A stretch of 64,000 nt of DNA from Sorghum bicolor (taxonomy: Eukaryota; Streptophyta; Magnoliopsida; Poales; Poaceae): positions 58,171 to 122,170 of the forward strand of contig NW_018396401.1 of NCBI RefSeq assembly GCF_000003195.3, given 5' to 3'. Both the position numbers and the translations under genes were made by a program. The notes under the pieces are model-generated. The model made no database searches, was not told the origin of the DNA, and saw only the letters and a list, made by a program, of their open reading frames with translations. Shown piece after piece: positions 1 through 9,455 of the stretch. Every line of letters starts with the position of its first letter. Position 1 is the stretch's first letter.

Positions 1-664
1 TTGGAGATAGTGCTAATCTTGATGCAAGATAGGTGCATGATTTGCAAAGAACATACCATATGCTTAGAAATCAATTTGGACGCACCCAATGGAACTCCTA
101 GATGACGTGTGTCATATGGAATCTCGCTTCGGTCTGTTTGGAGACAATGTTAGTTTCGGTGCAAGATAGGTGCATAGTTTGTGCCTAATGCACCATAGTC
201 TAAGAAACCATTTTTGACGCACCTGTTTGTACTCTTAGATGAAGAGGCTCAAGTGGAAGCTCGGTTCGGTCTGTTTGGAGATAGTGCTAATCTTGATGCG
301 AGATAGGTGCATGGTTTGCATGGAACATACCATATGCTTGGAAATCAATTTGGATGCACCCGATGGAACTCCCTGATGACGTGTGTCATAAGGAATCTCG
401 CTTTGGTCTATTTAAAAATAGTGTTAGTTTTGGTGCAAGATATGTGCATGGTTTGCGCCTAATGCACCATAGTCTAAGAAACCATTTTGAAAGCACCTGT
501 TGGTACTTCGGTGAAGAGGCTCAAGTGGAAGCTCGGTTTGATCTGTTTGGAGATAGTGCTAATCTTGATGCAAGATAGGTGCATGATTTGCAAAGAACAT
601 ACCATATGCTTAGAAATCAATTTGGACGCACCCAATGGAACTCATAGATGACGTGTGTCATATG
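1..664 (+). repeat. Centromeric satellite array, forward orientation (CEN38/SCEN-like)
   Basis: Tandem ~137-bp monomers alternate between type a (GGTGCACGGTTTGCATGG start, containing TTAGAAATCAATTTGGACGC) and type b (GGTGCATAGTTTGTGCC start, containing CTAAGAAACCATTTTTGACG). Together they form ~274-bp dimers. The two types share the TGCAAGATAGGTGCA and TTTGGACGCACC-like cores, so they are diverged copies of one monomer. From memory this matches the 137-bp sorghum CEN38 / 140-bp sugarcane SCEN centromere satellite; I could not run a search. Type-b monomers with TTCGGTGAAG in place of CTAGGTGAAG (about 505) are useful markers for higher-order structure. Confidence 0.85.
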
Positions 665-1107
665 TGAAAGAGCATCTAGGCCCCTAATGATTTCGGTGAT
701 TAATGACAATGTTGATTACTGTGACTAACGTGTGTTTTGCTGAGGCAAAGTCATTAGTGAGGTCATGGTAATAGGTACTCGATGAACAAGGACGTACATG
801 CCTACTTAATAGTGGAAATCGTTTCGGTTTTCAAAGGATGGATGGACATCGTCAAGACTAGACTAGGTCTAAGTGACATATGGTGAAGAAGGGCACTTAG
901 AGTAGTTTAGGACTTTGTTTTCCTTTGACCATACTATTAAGAGGGGCTTTGATCTAGTAGCTTGACTTAGGCAAGGCTTTAGATTTAGGTGTGGTGCACA
1001 CTTGGTAAACCTAGCACTAGGCAGCTCACACATAGTCCTTAGATCGAGAGGAACCAACTTCGTTTTGGAACGATCGCGTTTCGACGAAGTTAGGGTGACT
1101 AAGTAGG

Positions 1108-1523
1108 CACCGGACGCTGCACCGGACGCTGTGAATGTGTCCGGTGAGGTCCTTAGCCGTTGGAGAGCTTCGGTGCCTAGGGTTAGGCACCGGACGCTGG
1201 CACCGGACTCACTGGGCAGCGTCCGGTCCCATACCCAGGGAGGTTGTAAACCTGCCCCGAGCACCGGACGCTAGCACCGGACGCACCGGGTAGCGTCCGG
1301 TCTTAAACTGAGGGAGCTTGTAAAACTCCCTGGAGCACCAGACAGTGCCACCGGACGCTGGGAAGTAGCATCCAGCGACCTGTCAGACGCAGGTACAGTT
1401 AGCCGTTGGATGTCACCAGACGCTCGGTGCAGAGCGTCCGGTGCAACATCAACAGCGTCCGGTGACCCCGTTTTTAGTGGAAAACGGTTGGTTGACCTTT
1501 GGACTTCATGGGGTGTATTTATA
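1108..1523 (+). promoter_or_regulatory. LTR promoter: CACCGGACGC motif cluster plus TATA box
   Basis: At least ten copies of CACCGGACGCT or its reverse complement AGCGTCCGGTG, in both orientations, lie between 1108 and 1480 (for example 1108-1118, 1120-1130, 1188-1198, 1262-1272). They are followed by a TATA-like TATTTATA at 1516-1523. Palindromic CACCGGAC/GTCCGGTG clusters upstream of the TATA box are, from memory, a described feature of Sirevirus LTRs. The same layout recurs in the other LTRs: TATA at 13432-13439, 17729-17736 and 34027-34034. Binding of a transcription factor is inference. Confidence 0.75.
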
Positions 1524-2078
1524 CTCCTCCACATTGTCCATGAGAGCTCTCTTGCCCATTTGAACATCAGAGAAACTTGTTGTGGAGCAAGACAGTAGCA
1601 AGAGCCTAGATAGGATTGAGATTTGAGTGATTTCTTGTGAGAATCCTTCTCTTGTTGAATTCCAAGACTCAAGTGTGCATCCACCACTCTCTTGTGCCTT
1701 GTTTGGATCAAGTGAGAGTTCTTTGCTTGTTACTCTTGGTGATCGTCATCACCTAGATGGTTCGGTGGTGATTGGAGGCACGAAGACCGCCCCGAGTTCT
1801 TGTGGGTGGCTCGTGTCAAGCTTGTGAGCGGTTTTGGGCGATTCACCGCGACGGAGTGTCGAAGAATCAGCCCGTAGAGAGCACTTGGTCCTTGCGCAGA
1901 CCAAGGGGGAGCAAGACCCTTGCGCGGGTGCTCCAACGAGGACTAGTGGAGAGTGGCGACTCTCCGATACCTCGGCAAAACATCGCCGAGCACTTTCTTC
2001 CACTACTCCTTTACCTTCTAGCATTTACTTTGTGCTTTTACATTCTTAGAATTGCCATCCTAGAATAGGATTGGAACT

Positions 2079-2214
2079 AGGTTGCAAAACTTTTATCTGG
2101 TAGCTCTCAAGTCACACTGGGCACAAGGGGTTGAATTGGAGCTTATAGGTTGCAAAACTTTTATCTGGTAGCTCTCAAGTCACACTAGGCACAAGGGGTT
2201 GAATTGGAGCTTAT
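2079..2214 (+). repeat. 68-bp tandem duplication inside the 5' LTR of copy 1
   Basis: The segment beginning AGGTTGCAAAACTTTTATC occurs at 2079-2146 and again at 2147-2214 with about one base difference. The other LTRs of this family in the window have a single copy, so the duplication is private to this LTR and postdates the block duplication. Confidence 0.9.
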
Positions 2215-2271
2215 AGGTTGCTAGAGAAGCCCAATTCACCCCCCCTCTTGGGCACATTTGATCCTTTCAAT

Positions 2272-2284
2272 TGGTATCGGAGCC
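2272..2284 (+). other. Primer binding site (initiator tRNA-Met type)
   Basis: TGGTATCGGAGCC begins two bases after the 5' LTR. It differs by one base from TGGTATCAGAGC, the complement of the 3' end of plant initiator tRNA-Met used by copia elements. The same sequence follows the 5' LTR of copy 2 at about 23006. Confidence 0.9.
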
Positions 2285-2321
2285 TAGTGCTCTTTATTTA
2301 GGCTTCACCGCCTAGAGAAAG

Positions 2322-3713
2322 ATGTCTAACTGGGATGGACCGCCACCCATGTTCGATGGGGATGACTTCCCGTATTGGAAAATACGGATGGAGTCATACC
2401 TTGAGGCATGTGACTCAAAGTAACTAAAAGCCGCGACCGAAGGGTTTACCCCTCCGACAAAAGACGTCGTTCTTACTCCACAAGAACAAGAAAATGAAAA
2501 GTGGAATGCAAAGGCCAAAAACCACATCTTTAGAGGCCTTTGCAAAGAGGTGTTCAACCGCGTTCGGAACCACAAAACCGCCCATGCTCTATGGAAGGAA
2601 CTTTGTGCGCTCCATGAGGGATCAAAGAGTGAACGCGAGGAACGCTATCACCTTGTGATGAACAAGCTTAATACATTTGAGATGCTTCCTAAAGAAAATG
2701 CTAATGAAATGTATTCTCGCTTGAATGTGATTGTAGAGGAGCTTAATGGACTTGGGCTCACTCAAATGAGTGCGGCGGATATCGCAAGAAAGATACTATG
2801 TGTGCTTCCCATTGAGAAATATGGGCACATAGTAACCGTGCTTCATCAAGGCGATCTCTCCACCGCTACCCCAACGGCCATATTGGGGAAGATCAATGCT
2901 CATGAGATGTATATGCACATGAACCCCCAAGATGGCTCCTCATCAACCAAGAAGGAGAAGGACTTGGCCCTCAAAGCTTCTCACAAGGGCAAAGCCAAGA
3001 AGATTGAAGTTGAGTCATCAACTTCAAGTGATGATGATGCATCCATTGCCCTCTTGGTGAGAAGAACTACCAAGATGTTGAAGAAGCTCAACAAGAATGG
3101 AGTCAACTTTGACTCCAAGAAGAAGAAGTTCTTCACAAGTAGCGAGAGAAAGCCCATCTCTGAGATGGATTGCTACAATTGTGGTGAACTTGGTCATCTT
3201 GCTCATCAATGTCCAAAGCCCAAAAAGGACAAGTACAAGAAGAAAAACAAAGAGCAAGATGATTCAAGTGATGATGAGAAGAATGACAAGAAGCCATACA
3301 AGAAGAAAGGTGGCAAGAAGGAGTACCACAAGAAGAAGAATGGCAAGGCCTACATTGTTGGTGATTGGCTCACCGACATTGAGAGCTCAAGTGGTGACTC
3401 CTCCGGCAATGAGAGTGATGATGAGAATGTTGCCGCCATTGCTATTGATGCTTCATCACCATCATCTTCACCACCATCTACATCCTCTACACACCTATGC
3501 CTCATGGCTAAAGGTGATCGGAAGGTACAAAGTGAGGATGAGAGTAGTGAAAGTGATAGTGAATATGAATCACCTTCTTATGATGAACTTGTAAAATTGC
3601 TAAACAAGTACACTAAGGTCATAAGAAAGACTAGAAGTGAAAATGAAAAGCTTGAACTTGAAAATGAAACTCTTCTAGCAAAGCTTAAATCTAGTGATGA
3701 GCTTAGAGACTAA
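2322..3713 (+). pseudogene. gag: Sirevirus gag, N-terminal part (copy 1)
   Basis: Encodes the capsid/nucleocapsid precursor that packages element RNA in cytoplasmic particles. The start at 2322 (MSNWDGPPPMFDGDD) follows the primer binding site by ~40 bp and matches the start in copy 2. Visible parts are an N-terminal copia-gag domain, a lysine-rich stretch, and a zinc knuckle CYNCGELGHLAHQC (CX2CX4HX4C) around 3172-3213, then an acidic serine-rich tract. An in-frame TAA at 2421-2423 (codon 34), where copy 2 has a cysteine codon, breaks it. A second TAA at 3711-3713 is shared with copy 2, and the reading frame continues immediately after it, so that stop predates the duplication. A 72-bp segment around 2850-2920 is present here but missing in copy 2. 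Confidence 0.88.
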
Positions 3714-4661
3714 AATGAGATCATGACCACTAAGCTCAAGGAGCTCAAACTCTCTTTAAAAGAACTCAAAGAAAAACATGATAAACTTGAGAGTGTTCAT
3801 GATGAGCTTATCACTAGATATAGAGCAATGAAAGAAGAACTAACAACTCTAAAAGCAAACTATGACAACCTTGAGATAGCTTATGAACTTGCAATTGATG
3901 AAACACATGTTGCTACTAACCATGTTGCTAAGCTTGATGTAGCCACATCTTGTGATGACTTACTTGTGGAGAGCACAAGCAAATGTGTTGATTGCAAGGG
4001 CAAGAAAGTGGTAGTGGCCGAGAGCTATGAGGACACTATCAAGCTCAAGGAAGAAGTTGTCATGCTCAAGAAAGAGTTACAAGAGCAAGCCAAGCACAAA
4101 ACAATTGTGATTGAGTCACTTGATCAAGACAAGAAGCTTGCATATGAGAACAAGTTACTCAAGGAAGAAAATCAATATCTCAAGCTTGGTTTGATGTATG
4201 ACAAGCAAGAAGAAGATGAGACATTCATCTTAGATGAGTTAGCTAGCAACAATGACCCAATCATCAAGAAGCTAACTCAAGAGAATATCAAGCTCAAGAA
4301 AGAGAAGGAACATCTAACCAAGGGGTTAGCCAAGTTCACAAAAGGGAAGGACCTTCAAAGTGAACTATTCATGAACACCGTCATGAAGATGGACAAGAGT
4401 GGGATTGGCTACAAGGCTCATCAAACAAAGCTCATCAAGTCACTAGCCACTCATGATCAACTAAGCAAGCCAAAGCCAAAGAGATCCTTTGAGTGTGGTC
4501 AAGAAGGACACTTTGCTAATGAGTGTGAGGCACCACTACCACCACCCTTGCCCAAGCATGCTAGACCATTTGCCTTCAATGCTCACTACATTGTAAGGAA
4601 AGACAAGAGTGGCAAGGTCAAGGTTAGCTTCATAGGGCCGCCCAACAAGCAAAGGCCAATT
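3714..4661 (+). pseudogene. gag: Sirevirus gag, C-terminal coiled-coil part (copy 1)
   Basis: It continues the gag frame directly after the TAA at 3711-3713. About 220 residues are leucine/lysine/glutamate heptad-like sequence predicted to form a long coiled coil; extended coiled-coil gags are typical of Sireviruses. A second zinc-knuckle-like motif around 4490-4530 reads SFECGQEGHFANEC: the first cysteine of CX2CX4HX4C is a serine in both copies, so this knuckle is probably impaired or was already altered before duplication. The frame stays open to 4820, but from ~4662 it no longer follows the sister copy. Confidence 0.82.
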
Positions 4662-5106
4662 AGAAGATGGCTTGGGTGCCAAACTTGCAGTACTAGTAGA
4701 GAAGGTCAACTTGGGCACCTAGAGCAAATGCTGGGTCGGCCTAAATCTCAAGCTATAGAGTCTCTTGTGTGTGTAGAGTCAACTACGAAGCACCCTGGAT
4801 GGATCACATTGGGTAATTGATAGTGGTTGCACTCAACATATGGCCGGAGATCCCCAGATGTTCACCTCTCTGTGATGAAGATGTTGACATACCAAGAGAA
4901 GATCACATGTTCGGTAGACAATTTTCTACAACTAGGCTGAAGGATCAAGGGACTAGGAAACGGTTGCTGATACTCAAATGACAAGCTCCATCACCAATGT
5001 GCTCTAGTGTGCATATCATTAAGTTTCAATTATGTCTCTCGGTTGGACAACTGATCAATGTGATCTTGGTTTTGAATGCTTATTCAAGAAGAAAGAAGTA
5101 ATTGTG
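4662..5106 (+). pseudogene. Scrambled gag-pol junction and protease region (copy 1)
   Basis: The matching segment in copy 2 (25300-25700) encodes the end of gag and the aspartic protease with its DSG catalytic triad. Here the protease codons are still recognisable (GATAGTGGTTGCACTCAAC around 4820). The ~440 bp carry a dense run of 1-3-base insertions, deletions and substitutions relative to copy 2, against roughly 1-2% difference by eye elsewhere. No open frame survives. The patch ends at a microhomology breakpoint with a foreign LTR remnant. Confidence 0.8.
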
Positions 5107-5304
5107 ACCAAGGAATTAAGCACAAACACAAGCATTGTTCACTCAAACATAAGTATAGGAAGCCTATTTAAGCCATTTAAAACACATTTTTGCAAAGGAT
5201 GACATGTCTCAAGATAGATGATGATCATGGATGCTTTGAATAAAAGATGATGCTCATGCTATGCACATGTTTATTTGATGCAACCATAACACTGGGGTGT
5301 TACA
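5107..5304 (+). repeat. Remnant of a gypsy-type LTR 3' end inside pol (copy 1)
   Basis: It matches the last ~190 bp of the solo LTR nested in copy 2 (about 22525-22718), including the terminal GGGGTGTTACA. On the left it joins pol through ACCAAGG (5107-5113), which is present both in pol (copy 2 ~25696) and in the LTR (~22526). On the right, pol resumes at TTGAAGGATGTGACATTTG. About 195 bp of pol (start of integrase with the HH of its zinc finger) is missing. The simplest reading is an insertion just upstream of TTGAAGG, then a deletion through the 7-bp microhomology. Confidence 0.88.
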
Positions 5305-6450
5305 TTTGAAGGATGTGACATTTGAAAAAGACAAGCTTTGTAGTGCATGTCAAGCCGGCAAGCAAGTTGCAAACACTCATCCAACCAAGACCTATCTCTC
5401 TACTTCAAGAGTGCTTGAGCTACTCCACATGGATTTATTTGGACCTACCACATATGCTAGTCTTGGAGGCAACAAATATTGCTTGGTCATAGTTGATGAT
5501 TACTCCCGGTACACTTGGACATTCTTCTTGCAAGACAAGGCCGAAGTTGCATCCATATTCAAGAAGTTTGCAAAGAATGCCCAAAATCAATTTGATGTCA
5601 AGATCAAGAAGATTAGGAGTGATAATGGCAAAGAGTTTGACAACACCAACATTGAAGAATATTGTGATGAAGTTGGAATCAAACATGAGTTCTCCTCAAC
5701 ATACACACCACTACAAAATGGGGTTGTAGAAAGAAAGAACCGGACATTGATCACCTTGGCAAGAACAATGCTAGATGAGTACAACACTTCGGAGAAGATG
5801 TGGGCCGAGGCAATCAACACCGCATGCTACGCATCAAACCGGCTCTTTCCTCACAAGTTCCTAGAGAAGACACCATATGAGTTGCTCAATGGGAAGAAGC
5901 CCGATGTCTCATTCTTTAGAGTGTTTGAGTGCAAGTGCTACATCTACAAGAAGCGCCAACACTCGGGCAAGTTCCAAAGAAGATGTGACATTGGCTATTG
6001 GTTGGCTATTCATCAAAGTCCAAGGCATATAGGGTATTTAACCATGCCACAAACATGGTTGAAGAAACATTTGATGTTGAATTTGATGAAACTAATGGCT
6101 CTCAAGGAGCAAGTGATAATCTTGATGATGTAGGTGGTGAACCATTGAGGGATGCCATGAAGAACATGTCGGTGGGAGACATCAAGCCAAAAGAAGATGA
6201 TGATGTGCAAGTCATTGAGCCACCATCCACCTCACATGTACCACAAGATGAAGACAAGGATGTGAGAGATGCTCATGAAGACACTCAAGTCACTCATGAG
6301 CAAGCGGAGGCACAAGCACAAGATGTTGATGCTCCCCAAGCAACCCCTCAAGTGGCGTCAAGAAGATCATCACATCTCCTCCAAGATCACTCTCAAGATC
6401 TCATCATCGGGAGTCCATCACGTGGTGTAACTACATGCTCTAGACATGCT
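5305..6450 (+). pseudogene. Sirevirus integrase (copy 1, 5'-truncated)
   Basis: Encodes most of the copia integrase that inserts element cDNA into chromosomes. The CC half of the HHCC zinc finger (CSACQAGKQ) and the catalytic core are present: D of MDLFGPT, D of RSDNGKEF and E of NGVVERKN, with ~35 residues between the last two. The HH half is lost to the LTR remnant. A one-base loss near 5996-6003 shifts the frame; copy 2 is intact there. Downstream, the acidic linker toward reverse transcriptase continues in the other frame to ~6450. Confidence 0.87.
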
Positions 6451-7226
6451 TTATTTATTGAACATCACGCTTTTGTGTCTCTTGAAGATGAACCAAAGAC
6501 TATAGAGGAAGCTCTTCATGATGCGGATTGGATCATTGCCATGCAAGAGGAGTTGAACAACTTCTCTCGCAACCAAGTGTGGACACTTGAAGAGCGACCC
6601 AAAGATGCAAGAGTGATTGGAACAAAGTGGGTCTTCCGGAACAAGAAGGATGATCAAGGAAAGTGGTGCGCAACAAGGCAAGGCTCGTGGCAAAAGGCTT
6701 TTCACAAGTGGAAGGTCTTGACTTCGGTGAAACCTTTGCACCGGTGGCAAGACTTGAAGCAATCCGTATCCTACTTGCATATGCATCTAGTCATGATATC
6801 AAGTTATTTCAAATGGATGTGAAAAGTGCTTTTGAATGGTTATATTAATGAGCTTGTCTATGTTGAGCAACCCCCCGGTTTTCAAGACCCTAGGTACCCC
6901 AAGCATGTCTATCGGTTGTCCAAGGCTCTCTATGGTCTCAAGCAAGCTCCTAGAGCTTGGTATGAGAGGCTTAGGGACTTCCTCATTGAGAAGGGCTTCA
7001 AGATTCGGAAAGTTGACACAACATTCTTCACCAAGAAAATGAATGGGGAAATCTTCATTTGTCAAGTTTATGTTGATGATATTATTTTTGGCTCTACTAA
7101 TGAAGATTTTTGCAAGGAATTTGGTGATTTGATGTCCAAGGAGTTTGAGATGCCCATGATTGGCGAACTATCCTTCTTCCTAGGATTTCAAGTCAAGCAA
7201 ATGAAGGAAAGGGTCTTCATCTCTTA
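6451..7226 (+). pseudogene. Sirevirus reverse transcriptase (copy 1)
   Basis: Encodes the copia RNA-dependent DNA polymerase: [21 protein letters not shown] and MDVKSAF blocks, then [11 protein letters not shown], and the catalytic YVDD at 7069-7080. Breaks are a one-base loss near 6660 (copy 2 has AAGGCAAAG where this has AAGGAAAG), a T-run of only four at ~6829-6832 that shifts the frame between MDVKSAF and NGYINE, and TAA at 7225-7227 after RVFIS, shared with copy 2. No enzyme can be made. Confidence 0.9.
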
Positions 7227-7227
7227 A

Positions 7228-8028
7228 GAGAAGTACACTCAAAATCTTCTCAAGAGGTTCAAGATGATGAATTGCAAGCCAATCAAGACTCCCATGGCAT
7301 CAAATGGGCATCTCGACTTAGATGAGGGAGGTAACCCAATTGACAAGACTCTCTATCGTTCCATGATAGGAAGTCTACTCTACCTCACCGCATCTAGGCC
7401 CGATATCATGTTTAGTGTGTGTCTGTGTGCTAGATATCAAGCAATGCCTATGGAATCTCACTTGATTGCCGTCAAGAGAATTCTTAGGTATCTAAAATAC
7501 ACACCTTGCCTAGGCTTGTGGTATCCCAAAGGTGCAAGATTCCAACTTGTAGGCTATCCCGATTCGGATTATGCCGGGTGCCGGATTGATAGAAAAAGCA
7601 CATCCGGAGGGTGCCACTTCCTAGGTAGATCACTTGTCTCTTGGATGTCAAAGAAACAAAATAGTGTTGCTTTGTCAACGGCTGAGGCGGAATATATTGC
7701 CGCCGCTGCTTGTTGTGCACAAATACTCTACATGAAACAAACTTTGCTAGACTATGAAGTAGTACTAGACAAAGTACCTTTGTTGTGTGACAATGAAAGT
7801 GCCGTAAAACTTGCTAACAACCCGGTTCAACACACCCGCATGAAACATATTGACATCCGCCACCACTTCCTTATGGATCATGTTGCTAAAGGTGACATAT
7901 CTCTAGAGAATGTGGGAACGGAAAATCAATTGGCGGATATCTTCACAAAACCCCTAGATGAAGCTAGGTTTTGTATGTTGAGAAATGAACTTATTGTGCT
8001 TGATCTCTCTAACTTCACTAAAAAATGA
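7228..8028 (+). pseudogene. Sirevirus RNase H and pol C-terminus (copy 1)
   Basis: Continues pol after the shared TAA. Blocks typical of copia RNase H are visible: MIGSLLYLTASRPD, SDSDYAGC-like (here PDSDYAGCRIDRKSTSG), ALSTAEAEYIA, LLCDNESAVKLANN and HIDIRHHF, then the usual pol end NQLADIFTKPLDEARF. The acidic D-E-D residues are in place, so this domain is intact in sequence though cut off from the upstream pol. Stop TGA lies at 8026-8028. RNase H would degrade the RNA template during cDNA synthesis. Confidence 0.9.
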
Positions 8029-8534
8029 AGTTGTGTGTTGACCTTGTAAATAGTTTTTGTTTTGCATATCATGCATACCAAAACTAAAATACAAAAAGAA
8101 TTGTGTGTAGGGCTTGTCTAACATGGTTAAGATAACCCCCTTGTGTGTGTGAAAAGCTTAACCTTGGATCAAACTTGACAAGCATTAGTTTACTTTCAAG
8201 TATTGCATTTCACCTCATATCATTTGAATGCTTGTTAGTTAACCGTTTCTCTTTGGTTATGCTTTGAGCATCCGCTGTGTTCGTCCATAGATAGGGGGAG
8301 CATTCAAAGCTCACTTGGATTTAAACCCCTAGCTTTATGGCCATACGATGCTCCTCGGTGTTTTTCACATGACTATTTTCATAAAAACTACTAAGCCTAA
8401 GGCTAAATACTTGTGAAAATTTGAGGGTTTGAGAGAGGTTACTCATACTAGTTCCAACCAGTGTTTATTTGAGTCTTCTTGAAGTTGGAACTTGGTTGGG
8501 TAAAAATCGGACGAGGTTCTTAGTTGAAAAAAGT
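8029..8534 (+). other. Non-coding spacer between pol and env-like region, with an internal polypurine tract
   Basis: About 500 bp without a supported ORF. It contains ATAGGGGGAG at 8291-8300, resembling the true polypurine tract at 12565-12578. Repeated polypurine-like tracts downstream of pol are a Sirevirus trait as I recall it. Confidence 0.6.
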
Positions 8535-8815
8535 GCTAGAGGTGCACCGGACGCTGCTTCGATGCATCCGGTGTGGTGAGTCTGTTGGACAGCACTCACT
8601 GGACGCAGGAACAGTGTCCCTGCAACGTCCGGTGAGGTAAGTCCGGTGTTTCGCCCGGCACGCCCTACGGCACCGGACGCTTAGGCCAGCGTCTGGTGGC
8701 CATCTTCCGGTGCTCAGCCGAATTAAAACACTCTCTGTGTTTTAGTCCGGTGGTCACCGGACGCGTCTGGTGCCACATAAAGAGCGTCCGGTGACCCCGC
8801 GACAGGTGCATATAA
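8535..8815 (+). promoter_or_regulatory. Putative internal promoter of the env-like ORF (copy 1)
   Basis: A second CACCGGACGC / GCGTCCGGTG cluster, with some degenerate copies, runs from ~8540 to 8795 and ends AGCGTCCGGTGACCCCG, as in the LTR. A TATA-like CATATAA follows at 8809-8815. Downstream (8816-9455) is a CT- and GC-rich leader resembling a grass 5' UTR, with a GGTGAG splice-donor candidate near 9036 and a TTTCAG acceptor candidate near 9434-9439, shortly before the ATG at 9456. Promoter activity and the intron are inferred from layout only. The same arrangement is present in copy 2. Confidence 0.55.
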
Positions 8816-9455
8816 CCCCGAGATCCGCATCTGTTTCGGCAGTTCTTCTCTCTCCCAGCGACTTCGCCCAGCCCGCAGCGCACCCCCGTGCCCTAGCCGC
8901 CTGCAGGTCGCCACCGCCAGTGAAGAGGTTTTTCCCCGTGGATTTTTCTTCCCCGCGGCTAGAACTCTTCCCAAGGCGTCCTCCTTTCCTCTCCTCGCGC
9001 CAGGATCCTTCTTCTCTCGAGGTTTCTAGGTTTTGGGGTGAGACTGAACTCCCCTGCCCTTAAGGTGTTTGGTTTAATGTCTAAACGAATTTGAATGTTG
9101 TTTTTGACAATGTTCCCCTTCGTTTACCCTTCATAGCACCTTGAGGAGTTGACTCGCGTTCCCCAACGGATTCCGATTGAGATCTTTCATCCGGAACGCG
9201 TCTCGTCGCCCGATCGTAAGCCGTTCCCGCCCGTTCTTTATCTAATCTTGCGATCTATAGGGTCTTCTCACCACTAGCTATTATGTTTGCTTATGTATAC
9301 CCTATCTATTCCATCTCTTGCGGCACGTTGATCTCTTGTGACAGTTTGGCAGCGATAGTCAACTCGGGGCCAAGCCCGTGGGTACGGATTGAGGCCAAGC
9401 ATCTTGAGTGACAGTTGGTCAGTTGTCGGCAGTGTTTCAGGGATAGTTTCTTGCA
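8816..9455 (+). other. GC-rich leader before the env-like ORF, possible 5'-UTR intron
   Basis: No coding frame is supported. The first ~220 bp are pyrimidine- and GC-rich. A candidate intron spans about 9037-9439 (GTGAGACTG donor, CAGTGTTTCAG acceptor), which would place the ATG ~16 bp into the second exon. Copy 2 has the same sites near 29632 and 30034. Confidence 0.4.

Larger units (their letters stand above)
665..2269 (+). repeat. 5' LTR of Sirevirus copy 1
   Basis: It begins TGAAAGAGCATCTAGG and ends GATCCTTTCA, directly before the primer binding site. It is 1605 bp, longer than the 3' LTR (1548 bp), mainly because of a 68-bp tandem duplication near its end. It shares position-specific variants with the 5' LTR of copy 2 (for example CTTCATGGGGTG and GCCCCGAGTTC), whereas the two 3' LTRs share the alternative bases. 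This grouping by position shows that the two elements descend from one insertion. Confidence 0.93.

Noticed and set aside
865..1264. Antisense ORFs across the Sirevirus LTR (131 and 146 residues; repeated in all four LTRs)
   Set aside because: They cross the palindromic motif cluster, vary in length among LTRs and show no domain; frames arise from the repeat.
1108..1480. Reading CACCGGACGC as the DRE/CRT stress element
   Set aside because: The DREB core is (A/G)CCGAC; this motif has CCGGAC, so the match is not exact.
3024..3257. Antisense ORF opposite gag (also at 23686-23919)
   Set aside because: Shadow of the codon-biased gag frame; the same shadow appears in both copies.
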